DNA from: Bryoerythrophyllum caledonicum | Taxonomy: Eukaryota > Streptophyta > Bryopsida > Pottiales > Pottiaceae | Length of the DNA: 64,000 nucleotides | Direction of reading: 5' to 3' | NCBI GenBank assembly: GCA_963971425.1 | Contig: OZ020519.1 | Coordinates: 12,292,028 to 12,356,027, forward strand | Shown here: positions 34,161 through 45,200 of the stretch, in pieces | Position numbering within the stretch: the stretch's first letter is position 1 | Layout of the letters: each line of letters begins with the position of its first letter | Made by a program: the position numbers and the translations under genes | Notes under the pieces: model-generated | What the model was told of the DNA's origin: nothing | The model's input: the letters and a program-made list of their open reading frames with translations, nothing else | Database searches by the model: none

Positions 34161-35104
34161 CCCCAAATACCCTTGCAAATTTCACACCAAAAGCACTTCA
34201 AAACTGTTGACTCTATTGCAATGAGTAACTAAGGAAACAAAAACGTTTATCTCTAGTTCAAAACTGTAGGTTCTCAATTAAGACCCATTGAGTAACATAC
34301 TCACAAGATTCCATCAACTTTGACCGTACTAATTGAAAGATTATAGTGTTTGAAGTTGAGGAAGTGGTCTATTTTCATCCTTGCATTGAGTGGATTGGCA
34401 AACTTTGACTTCACTTGGTGTCATGTTTTTGCACTACTCATGGCCTAAATTCATTACCATCATGTTAAGCATGATATTAGTTCCTTGTACACCAATTTTT
34501 AGAGATAGAAAAAGGATGTAGCATATTTTGTAAAAATTGTACAAGGAGAGGAGGTTCAAAAAGTGCCAATTCACGTTTTGTTTTCTTGTGAATCTAATAT
34601 GTGTTAGAATGATAATCCAAATGGTTAATAAGAAGGTAGCCACCATAAGTTGTTTTGGAAAAAATGAGAAGTTGAAAAAATGAAGATCTCTAAGTTTAAT
34701 GTGGACAAGAAGTTTCTTTGGTCCCTTGCCCAACAAAATGTGACGATGTGTGAAAATGTTTGACTTGGGTTGATATGCTATTTTTCACCACAAACAAGAA
34801 TTTTTTTTGACAATATGAAAGGAAATTATATCACTTTCTAGTATTGAAAACCTCACATTGAATACAATGTCCTACTGAAAGTTTTTGGAGTTGCCCGACT
34901 TGCCCGCACTTGGGAAGTTTTAATTTGAGATGGCACGACTTTTTTTTCTAGCTCCAATGAGAATAAAAATTAGATTCCCATGCACCTCTTGTCTTCTTGC
35001 ATCTTTGTAAAAAAATTCAAGAATCTTTTATATAAGCTGCAACTATGGGAACGTGCCCGAGATTTGCAGAAACCCACCTTAAAACTTTTTTCATTTGAGG
35101 ATGG
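34161..35104 (+). mobile_element. TTAA-family MITE, copy E mirror (right arm)
   Basis: Mirror of 29915-30858. Its terminus CCCCAAATACCC marks the inner boundary; the flank just outside is GTAAAC, different from the left arm's CTTAG. Confidence 0.55.
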
Positions 35105-36509
35105 AGGACCATGAAGTTTGTCCCAAAGAAAATCAAATTTTCTATGTGCTCTCACATTAGTAAAATTAAATTCAGTCATTTTGTTATCGACTTGATATCA
35201 AAAAGACCAACAATCTCATAACGCACGCATTATTCATACATTTAACTAGCAATAAGTTAATGTTATTTGTGCACTTATTATTATGATATTATGTGGACAA
35301 AATGTCTAGTCAACATTGATTTGATGCTATCTTGATACTTTGTTATTATTTGGAGCATGTTATGTTGATGTAATTCTAATATAATTTTCATGTCATTCTC
35401 ACTACTATCTATGTCATGTCATATTTGTTTTATGTTAATGTCATTCTAACTCATGTCGATTTATGTCATTTCGATGAAATTTTATGCCATTGCAACGTGA
35501 ATGTTACATCATTAGAATATGTGTTTTGTCACATGTTATGGTGATGCCATTTTGACGTCAATTCAACTTGAAATTCACTTTTTTCAACCATTTCTTATAT
35601 ATAAACTAATTGTCATTAAAACATGGAATATTTTCATGACAAACAAATGCTTAACTACTATACTATAACAAAAGATTGAAAAGAAGAGTTTTCAGTTAAA
35701 AAAGAGGTAAGAGATAAGATCTGACTTAAAAATATAAACTATCATCTCAAGAGAAAAAAAAGAAAAAAGATAAGATAATGACATCTTAAGTCATATGGAT
35801 ACGCTGACCAAGGTGGGATCCACCAAATCGTAACTACAAGCATGGACTCATATATTCAATAAGAAAGATAACTCAAAATATTGAAACAAATGTGTCCGGT
35901 GGGTCCCACGTGGGCCCCACATACTATTTATATCCGGTAGATCTTCACACACCAATGATCATATTTGCATTGTTGGAATTTTGATCCACAAAGCATCCAT
36001 GTGGTGGGACCCACCGTACCATACTTCACCTTTGCTCCAAAGTCATCGAATATTCCATTCGGGTATAAGTTATGATGATACGAAGTTATGGGAAAAAGTA
36101 GTTAATATGAACTTCGTGTGGGCCCCACATGTTGTCGTGATGAAATATCTTGATTCTAATTTCATTATCTATTTTTGACCTTCTAATAGTGACTCAAACA
36201 AGTACAATGTTCAAATGATGGATTATAGGATTTTTTAAAGTGTTTGTTGAAAAATATTATTAAATATAGATTCAATTTGGAAGTATATAAGGATCCAAGC
36301 TAACGTCGAGGATTCATTTGGTAGAAGAGTGTTTTGCTTCATAGGATTTCCGCATAGACTTGAAGGTCGTTTTGTTTTTTTTTTGAAGCGGTGGACGAAA
36401 CGATGCGGTGGTTGATTGGCGTCCCGCGATCTTTGGGTTTTTTCTATCAAGACATGTGCAAGGTATGTGAGCTTTCAAAGTTGTTGCGTAATTCCTTTGC
36501 GTAGAAGAA

Positions 36510-36663
36510 GAGGGGTCGAGGCCTCGACCCCTCCCTTGTGTTGTATGGCCTTGTGTTGTATGGCCTTGTGTTGTATGGCCTTGTGTTGTATGGCAAGAGG
36601 GGTCGAGGCCTCGACCCCTCCTCTTTGTTGCATGGCAAGAGAGGTCGAGGGCCTCGACCCCTC
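36510..36663. repeat. hairpin cluster with 15-bp tandem repeat (right arm)
   Basis: Mirror of 28356-28509. Perfect 24-bp palindromes are at 36510-36533 and 36597-36620, the imperfect one at 36639-36663, and the four 15-bp repeats at 36535-36594. Confidence 0.9.
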
Positions 36664-36684
36664 CCTTTGTTGCATTGATTTTTC

Positions 36685-37614
36685 TTAACACCTAGAGTTT
36701 CTTGACAAAACCCGCCTTAAAAATGTAGATTCTGTTGTAGGGTGTAAAGGAGAAACTCCGGGTCTTTTTTTCAAGTTTTGACCGTAGGATCTTGAACACG
36801 ACTGAGTCATTAACATGCCTGCAAAATTTCACATTTTTTGACCGTACGGATCGGAAGATTATAGCGTTTGAAATGTAGGAAGATGTCATTTTCTTTAATG
36901 CTTTGAGAGGATCAGCTGACTTTGACATCACTTGTTGTGAATTTTTTGCACTACACAATATGTTAATCTATTACAATCATGTTGAACATGCAATCAACTC
37001 CTTGTTCACAAAATTTTAGAGGTTGGAGAGAGTTGTAGCATTTTCAAAAAAATTGTGCAAGGAGTGGAGGTTCAAAAACTATCAATTCACGTTTTATTTT
37101 TTTGTGAACCTAATATGTTCTAGAATGAGAATCCGAATGGTCAATGGAAAGGTTTACACCACACAATGCCGTGGGGAAAATAAAAAAGTAAAAACATGAA
37201 GATCACTAAGTTTTATGTGGAAAAGAAGAAGATTTTTTGGTACTTAGCCCGACAATGTGCGACAATGTGTGAAAATGTATGACTTGGATTCATATGCTAT
37301 TTCTCACTAAAGACAAGAGATTTTTCTTGACAACATGAAAGGAAATAATATTATTTGTCGTTGTTGAAAATATCACCTTCAATAGAGTGTCTTAGCAAAA
37401 GTTTTTGGAGTTGCCCGACGGGCCCGCTCTCCCCATTTGAACTTCAAAACCGTATAACTTTTTCATTAAATGTCGGATTGGGGAAAAACTTGGACTCACA
37501 CAAAGCTTTTAGTAATGTCCGTCTACGATAATTTTTTGAAAAAGAATGCTAAAGATTGACACAAGAGGAACCTGCCCGGTCCTTCAAGGTTAATCTTGGA
37601 AATTTAGGGGTCAA
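36685..37614 (+). mobile_element. TTAA-family MITE, copy D mirror (right arm)
   Basis: Mirror of 27405-28334, now in forward orientation, TTAA at 36685 and TCAA at 37611-37614. Confidence 0.65.
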
Positions 37615-37940
37615 GGGTAGTCCCTCAACAAGTTTGCCAAGTTGTGTGCGTGGTAGGACTTTGGGAGAAGGCCATTCCTTCTTAATTGCAGAGTGTGTTA
37701 TTTGTGCTGGAAGGGCTACATCAACTTAGCGGTTCGAAGCGTCATTATCGTCTGAAGTGGATGCGGAGCATCGGATGATGCTATTTGGGGAGACCAAGGA
37801 GCATGTTGGTTGTGGCATTATAATGGCAAAAATATAGCCATGTGTGATATTGGAGGGTGAGACATAGAAAAATAGAGTAGAAAATAGTATTTAGAAGGAT
37901 ATAGAAAATGGTATGTAGTCGAGAATTTATGCATATTATT

Positions 37941-37984
37941 AGAGAGAGAGAGAGAGAGAGATATATATATATATATATATATAT
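37941..37984. repeat. compound microsatellite (AG)10(AT)12
   Basis: Mirror of 27035-27078 with one base differing at 37960. Confidence 0.85.
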
Positions 37985-38708
37985 TTATATGTTTATAAGG
38001 AAATAGAAATCTACGTATCTTATATAAGACAGAATCTAGTGATGTTTAGTTCCTGATTGTGGATTTATTTTAGTTTTAGGAAGAGTAGATCAAAGTTGTA
38101 ATATTTTTAGTATGCAATGATATAATATAAAAATGACATGAAAGTGGTTGCATAAGTTGCAAGATGTATGGAGAACAATTGAAAAAAGTGATGTTGTGTC
38201 TTACCTTAAATTAAACAATGGCTTTTATGTATGTGGTTACCAATGTCCAATATCTCCGCACTCCCAAAAAAATTCATGGTTACATTGATTTGGATGAGTT
38301 AACTATATGCAGCGAAGGAGTGAAGTAAAATTGACCAAGTGCATATTTAGCGAATTCCATGTTATGTGAGGAAAGAGATCAACAATCACAAAACAATTAA
38401 GAATGTCTTGAAGACAAAGTTCAATCAAAATTTAAGACCAAAATCAATGTGCATGTGTGTGAAATTCAACAGAGTATGTGGCATGGTATTCACTATATTC
38501 ACTGTATTTTATTGTATTTTGTGTATTCCTAGCTTTTCCAAGAGTTCAATTAATCCAAATCATGATTTGATTGTTGGACAGTGTTCATGTAATGTGTGTG
38601 CAAATCTGAACCTCATATCTTGAAGCCTATTCCTCATGGATTTCATGCAAATTGTGTTTTAGCACCTCCGGGGTCCCATTTCGGGCTTCCGGGGCGGTAA
38701 AGGGTTAA

Positions 38709-39131
38709 AAAGAAAGTTATGTTATTCTAAGTGCAAAATTGGGGACTCCAAGCAGCTCCAAAATTTTGCTAGAAGTTTCTATTGACATTAGGAATTTTCA
38801 TACATATAGAATATTACCGTCTTTGAAGATGTCAAAAAACAGTTCTTGTCTTAAGTGCAAAAAATCATTTTGGCCCAAGTCAAACATTTTCACACATTGT
38901 CGGGCAAGGGGAGAAAAAACTTTGTCTTGCACTCTAAACGCTATTCTGTTCATATTTGTGCGGTGGATTGCAACCAAAAAAATATGGCATGTTAGTATAG
39001 AAGTCTATTTTAAGATCTTATGGTTAAAAGTCCTAAATTTACTTGAAAATGTGATTCTCATGCATCTTTTTTACAATGACAATTCTGGACTAGTTTTTTA
39101 GCAAAATTGATTGTGGTCCTTTAGAGCTTAA
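38709..39131 (-). mobile_element. TTAA-family MITE, truncated copy H
   Basis: The right end GGTCCTTTAGAGC-TTAA is intact. The body aligns in reverse with the copy at 31558-32122 (ATATGGCAT, GATCTTATGGTTAAAAGTCC, GGGGACTCCAAG). The left end is cut at the terminus of the host element at 38708. Confidence 0.55.
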
Positions 39132-39331
39132 GACTTATCAAGTAACATACTCACAAAGTTTCATAAACTTTGACCGCACGGATTGAGAGATTATAGTGTT
39201 TAAAGTCAAGAAAATGGTTCATTCTCTCCCTTGCGTTGAGTGGATCTACAGACTTTGATAGGTAAATAGATATGTTCTCATGTATTGTACCACGCAAGTC
39301 TCATTTGTCCACCCCAAATATGATTCCATAC
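39132..39331 (+). repeat. TTAA-family interior fragment
   Basis: Core words TTTGACCGCACGGATTGAGA and TTATAGTGTTTAAAGTCAAG identify a fragment of the same family without termini. Its tail (CAGACTTTGA...TAGATATGTTCTCATG) recurs at about 40567-40625, on the other side of the 39332-40475 array. Confidence 0.5.
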
Positions 39332-40475
39332 TACACTACTGCCAACTTTGATCTCCTCCTGAGAGGTGAAAAATTGTCAATTCACCATGAAATTTTTGGT
39401 GCAAGATCAATTCTATGTTGACAACATGTGTGCCAAATTTCAAGTCCAAAAGATGAATACAAAAAAGATATTCAAAATTTACCAACATGTGTAGCTATGA
39501 GAAAATTTTCACAGCTGCCAACTTCGACACCCTCCCAAGGATTGAAAGAATTTTTTTTGCCCTTGGAATTTTATCATGAGAACATCTCTATGTTGATTAC
39601 ATATGTGAATAATTTCAAGTCCAAGAGATCCACACAAATAAAACTAATTCAAAATCTAGCAACATGTGTAGTTGTGAAAAACATTTCACTACTGGCCAAC
39701 TTTGATACACTCCCAAGGATTGAATTTTTTGTTTTTGCCCATGAAATTTTTGACATAAGACTATCTCTATGTTGATCAGATGCATGTCAAATTTGAAGGC
39801 CAAAATATCTATATATCATAAGATTTTTGAAATCTACCAACATGTATAGTTGAGAGAAACATTTCACCTTCCCACCCATACCAACTTTGACACCCTCCCA
39901 AGGATTCAATTTTTTTTCTCCCATGAGATTTTGGACATGAGACCACCTCTTTGTTGATTATACGCGTGCTTAATTTCAAGACCAAATGATCCACAAAAGA
40001 AAAGAAACAAATCTAAATCTACTAGCATGTATAGTTGTGAAAAACAATTAGGGAAACCATTTCACTATTGCCAACTTTGGCACCCTCCCTAGGTCTCGAA
40101 AATCGTTAATTGACCATGAAAAATTTGGCACAAGATCATCTCTATGTTAATATAATGTGGGCCAAATTTTAAAGCTAGAAGGTGAATACAAAAAAACATC
40201 TTCAAAATCTACCAACATATGTAACTATGAGAAACAATTTTGAATATCCTTTTTTGTATTCATCATGTGGCCTTGAAATTTGACAAACTTGTTATAAACA
40301 TAGAGGTGATCTTGTGCCATTAATATCACCGTATTTTTTTTTTTAAATCAGCCCTAGGGAGGGTGTCACATGAAAATTTTGCACACATGTTGTGGACATA
40401 TAAATGATCTTGTGCCCAAAAAAACAAATTTTCAGCCCTCATGAGGATGTCAAAGTTGGTAGCAGTGTAATGTGG
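39332..40475. mobile_element. element built of 170-190-bp subrepeats in opposite orientations
   Basis: ACACTACTGCCAACTTTGA at the left and TCAAAGTTGGTAGCAGTGT at the right form inverted ends. Five units in one orientation start with CCAACTTTGAxACCCTCCCAAGG (near 39345, 39516, 39690, 39885, 40066); two near 40230-40470 are inverted (GGGAGGGTGTCA, GAGGATGTCAAAGTTGG). Units share the AACATGTGTA and GACAT/CACAAGATCA stretches with the element at 4374-5180. No coding frame. Confidence 0.55.
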
Positions 40476-42224
40476 ACACGTACATATACATATACTTATT
40501 GCCAGGCACTGTACACCATGTCGATTTCGAAATTGACCGTGGTCCTTCTACGTTGTTATGTACATTACAGACTTTGACTCAGTTTGGTAAAATAGATAGG
40601 CTCTCATGAACATGGTCTCATTGTATGCATTTTATATGAATTAACAACATCTCCAGAGACCTCGAAAGCTACATTGGTCCTGCGATCAAAGTGTCTTTAT
40701 GACCAAGTCATGTCAGTATGCTTCCCTCCTTGCATATTCACAGTGACTTTTCTTAGAGCCTTGGTTGAAGAAAAATATTGTAAACTGGTGTATGTTTTCA
40801 ACCTTCAACTGAACAAAAATTTAGTGTTTTTCAGTACGATGTGATAATGTTTTGTATATTTTGATGGTTTTGAAAATGGGCATTGATCAAGCCTATAACG
40901 ACGAGCATGGCCAGAAAGTGGTCATTTCCAGTCACACAGTAATAGGTCTTGTCATAAAAGGGGTAAATTGTGAAATAAACACGCACTTCCATCCTTCATT
41001 ACATTGATCATGGTCCAAAACACAATACAATGAAAACGATGTTTAGTGTATCCACACTACATGATTGGAAAGTGCTATGGTTTTTTAGATTTAATTAAGA
41101 TTTTCACCAAGAGGATATCATTATTGACATGGTTGGTAAAAATTTTTATCAAGAGTTACAAACTTATAACATTCATACATCAATTGGTGTGGATACACTA
41201 AACATCATTTTAATAGTTGAGGAGCAGACTAAAAACCAGAGAACAAAGAACAAGGGCCCTACAAAAGAGAAGAATCCATCAAATCACCCCTTCTTATTCT
41301 AAACTTCAACTAAAGATAAAGAAACTAAAATATAGAAGAACTGAGGGGCAGTTTCCACTATAGACCAAAAACTCATCCCATGCTCCTCTAAAATCTGTGA
41401 TTGGCTTCTCAACTCAATTGACCAAAGGTGCATGGGACAAGTTCTAGGTCCGTAGTGTAAACCGCCCTTGAGATAATAATCAAGTATTAAAAAGGAATAT
41501 ACTCAATTAATGACTAATAATTAAGTTATCTGTAAACTCACCCAAAGGTTCGATCTCCTCCCATTCTTTATTTTTTAGTACTATAATTTCCATCAACAAG
41601 AGCTTGGTGATCACTCAACTAGACAAGAATTGCTAAACTCTGAACAAAAAATTCACAAACTTGCAACGCACTCCAGTTTCTCTCAACCCATGATGAAGGA
41701 ACATTCCCTCACAACAACTCGTCCTGAAAAAACTCACTGAGTATTTTACAGCACTCACTCACTCCCACGAGAAGCAGCACGCAATCATTCACCACGACTC
41801 AGAATCATAAGAGTAAAGGTAAGTGGAAGGGAAAGCGAGCACAGGAGTTTATTCTCATCGCAATGGGCACTCAATCACCCTGAGCTACCGAAGAATATAT
41901 ACAACAACAGTCTTATAGATAGTAAGATTATATAAGGATATACTATGGTTGTTTTTTTTCACGCCTCTTGTCTATACACACAAGTCTTGCCCCATAGAAC
42001 AGCATCGCCCGAGGCAGGGAATGAGGTTGTATGGGGAAGAGTTTTAAGTACTAGGTCGCAAGGAAAATTGCGGGAGGGTGGACCACCACTATTCTGGGAG
42101 AGTGCTTGGTTTGGAGCCCTCAAGGAATGGGTACGCGTACCTATTATATATGTATACCTCGGTTTGTTTGATTGATTGATTGAGGCTCCGGTTTTATTGT
42201 GGAAGGAATATTATTGAGGCCGCT
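40476..42224. other. downstream region of the TTL gene, with a small MITE
   Basis: No gene is seen except the probable 3' UTR of TTL near 42130-42224. A foldback MITE lies at 41033-41211. 41220-42120 has only short frames with no family resemblance. Confidence 0.35.
41033..41211. mobile_element. foldback MITE, 179 bp
   Basis: AAAACGATGTTTAGTGTATC at the left pairs with GATACACTAAACATCATTTT at the right (one mismatch), with CACAC/GTGTGG-type pairing just inside. One end of the same family is at 3245-3270. Confidence 0.65.
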
Positions 42225-45200
42225 CTATAGGCTGAAATGGCTGATGGTCGTCTCCAGCGCTTGGTGTGTTGGCCCCACGATGTCCTTCACTTTGAAGCCG
42301 TTCTTGTAGATTTTGAATGTGGGGACGAAGCTCACGCCCTCTGCCTTCGCTAGGTACGGATTCTCTTCCACGTCCACCTGCAGGGTGGCAAGCAGAAGGT
42401 TAAAGAGTGCTCACCGGAGAGAGGATGCAGGGAGGAGAGATTTGATCGAGCTGCAGAGGAAGGAACTGATATTTACCTTCAGGAAATTGACTGAAGGATG
42501 CAACTTGCAGAGCTGGTCAACATGGGCTGCCATTTGTCTGCATTTATCGCTCCATTTTGTGTTGAACTGAACCACTGACACACCTGAGAACACACGGGTT
42601 CAGAATCAGAGATTGGAGGGAGATCAATCTTCAGAAGTGAAACTCGCATTTCATTGCAGACCCTGAGAGGAGGTTTTTGAAGCAACAACTACCTGGCTGT
42701 GAGATGGCCTCTCTTAACCGATCACTACTAGAAACGTCTTCGACTTTGCCTCCATGTTCGGATTCCACCACCTTCTCGCCCTTGGACTTCTTATGTGCGA
42801 CTTGCACTTGGAATAACGTTTTAGCAATGTCCAAGTCCCCCGGCATTTCCTTTTTTAAGGTTTCGTAATCTCTCATCGCTTTGTCCCACTTCTCCATCTG
42901 TAGGACACGGATATCATCAGCAAATTGAACCAACAGGATTCACGGAATGTAATCACCGACTTCTGGGCTCCCAGATGCAAGAGGGGCTTAGGTTGTTACC
43001 TTGACAAAACAATTAGCACGCCGCAGAAGAGCTTTCAGGTAATTGGGTTGAGCCTCCAACGCTGATGTGCAGTCTTCCACAGCCTTCTCATAGTGGCCCA
43101 GCTTTAGTCTGCAAGCAGCTCGGTTGCACAGCAGAATGGCATTCGTTGGATTATACTGAAGTCCCTCGCTGTATGCAACAGAAGCCTCGAGTACCTTCCC
43201 TGCTTTGTACAAATCGTTGCCTTGTGTTCGGGCGTTTGCAACTGCTCGGGCTTGCCTCAACAAGGGTGACACTTCCGTATTCTTTGGATCATAGTGCGCA
43301 GCTTTTTCGGCCGCAATGACAGCTCCTTCAAATCTATACAACACCAAGGCCATGATAGAATGAAAAATCCGCTTACAGACCTACAATAAAATCGGGAATT
43401 CCAACATCAAAAGTGCTAGCCATTAATAGATTCTTATCGGTATTAAGTACCTGCCAAGAGCCATGTCAATTTGGGCTTGCACTAGAAGAGTGGTAGTGTC
43501 CGCAGGCAAACTCGTGACCTTGCGTAGTGCGTCTTCCACCTTCTGAGCAGCGAGAAGAACCGTCTCTGCGTCTTCGTGTTTCTGCTGCTTCAAGAATGCT
43601 TCTGCTTTCATCGAGAACAACTGTTGCAACAACAGCAGGCATGCATATCAGCAACGGACCCGGAAGTCAAAGAGAATTTGACTTCCAAGCTAACTCAAAC
43701 AAGAAGTCTCCTCACATGTGAAGTCATGAATAATGTTCACAAATTACCTACAGATACTAATTCAATCCATACCTGAGGTGCAGAATCAGCCCCAGCAACA
43801 ACAGCAGCGTCACTCTCCCTCATGACAGCCTCCCAATCGCCAGATTTCCTGGCTTCCAAGCACTTGGCCACATGTCTCTCTACTCTCGCAATCCGTTGAA
43901 GCTCTCCAATGTCACTCTGCTGTCCGGACAATTTCACATGCTTCTTAGCACTCTGGATGCGGCCCAGCCTCAACAGCAACGAGGCAAGTCTCTGATGAGC
44001 CCGGAAATAGGTCGGGTCAAGCTTAATGGCTTCCTCGCATTCCCTCACGGCCTCTGGTAACTTCCCTAAGCCTGTCAAAGCTGCGGCTCGGTTACTACGA
44101 TAGGAGGCCTTGTGGGGAGCCAACTGCACCGCCCTATCGTACAAAGTTAGAGCTTCCTGAAAGCTCGCCTTCTTGTACTGCTCATTTCCGGCCCTCTTCA
44201 CTTCTTCCGGGTCGGCGCAGGACAGCATCTTTTTCATGTGGAGACCCTCACCAGCTGAATGGATGTTCCCTCTTCCGAAAAATGATTCCGAGGACACTCT
44301 CGGAGTGTCGCATCTCGGAGCTCCTTTGGTGATGTTGCCACTCACTGTGCCTCCTCCGAACATCATTTTTCCGCTTGTGGATGATACAACCGGAATGGTC
44401 GTTTTGGCTGATGACAACCGAGGTGTCGCCGACCCTGAAGGAACATAACACGGCAATCATCAGGGAATTTACTCCACTTGCATGACGTGTAACAGAAATA
44501 CAATCAAATTAGAGAAATGAGAGTGATTTCCAATTCAAAAAAGCAGAAGCGTACCTGGGTTGATTCCACCCCCTGAGTAAGTGCCACTGGTTGCCCCTCC
44601 GAGCAGATTACCCATATTGCAACTGGCACTTCTAACGTGATGTGAAGCTCCATTAGACGGAGCTGGAGGGCTGCTACCCGTACCGGAACGCCCACTCGTG
44701 AATAAGTTTTCTGAACTGCTAGTGCGAGCAACTGTAGGACTCCCAGCCATGGAGCTTCCTCGCGATCCCACACTATCAGGACTAGAGGCCGTCTTGGACC
44801 TCATCCCTGACGCACCCTCCTTCGAACTCTCATTTCCCAGGGAGTACCGCTCCAGCTTTGGGCCACTGTCCGAACTGAAGAAATCAGCCGCTGCTCCTCG
44901 CAGAGCAGCAGCGTCCGAGCTCCCCCTCCTGTGCAGTCTGGGGGTTTCTATCACGTGTTGTCTCAGAGCAGCTTCAGCGGCCTCCTGCCTGGGAGTTTCT
45001 GGAGGTGGACTCTTGGGGGGCATAGCCGTAGTGGAAGGTTTAGCGCCATAGCTGCCATACGGAGGGGCGAAGGAAGAGCTCCGGGCATGGCGAATGCGAG
45101 GGGTACTACTGGCTTCTGCCTTCCCTGCTTTCGCATCTGGGCTAGTTTCCCCTTTGTAGTCAGTGCGAGGAAGTGGCTTCGAAGATTCGAGTCTAAGAGG

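Larger units (their letters stand above)
26655..38364. mobile_element. 11.7-kb palindromic element with 4.2-kb terminal inverted repeats
   Basis: 26655-30858 equals the reverse complement of 34161-38364, base for base by position (paired coordinates sum to 65019), with only two mismatches found by eye and no indel. Arms are 4204 bp and the spacer 3302 bp. The outer ends read TAACATGG...CCATGTTA. The flanks carry TG-TG (extendable to TATG at 26651-26654 and 38363-38366), consistent with a short target-site duplication, and the sequence without the insertion is seen at about 6170-6190. No frame over 126 codons exists in arms or spacer, and no transposase or reverse transcriptase is present. Foldback transposons or long-TIR MULEs are the nearest known forms, but 4.2 kb is far beyond typical TIR lengths. 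An aberrant inverted duplication or a misassembly are alternatives. Confidence 0.75.
34161..38364 (-). repeat. right arm of the palindrome
   Basis: Reverse complement of 26655-30858, with all contents mirrored: MITE E at 34161-35104, AATGACAT array 35347-35551, GGGCCCAC cluster 35809-36129, hairpin cluster 36510-36663, MITE D 36685-37614 and microsatellite 37941-37984. Mismatches seen: 35665 (against 29354) and 37960 (against 27059). Confidence 0.85.
26190..38708. mobile_element. older host element, split by the giant palindrome
   Basis: The left terminus TGAA-CCCTTTACGGCCC (26190-26206) and the right terminus GGGGCGGTAAAGGG-TTAA (to 38708) are inverted copies. Removing the palindrome (26655-38364) leaves 26190-26654 plus 38365-38708, about 0.8 kb, the usual size of TTAA-type elements here. 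The relative at 6141-6625 spans the junction without interruption. This supports a nested insertion: an old TTAA-type element carrying a much younger 11.7-kb guest. Confidence 0.6.

Noticed and set aside
26655-38364. LTR retrotransposon with inverted LTR-like arms
   Set aside because: The repeats are inverted, not direct; there are no TG...CA ends in direct orientation, no primer-binding site, and no gag or pol frames.
42988-43353. Separate small TPR gene
   Set aside because: It is exon 4 of TTL; splice sites and phases join it to exons 3 and 5.
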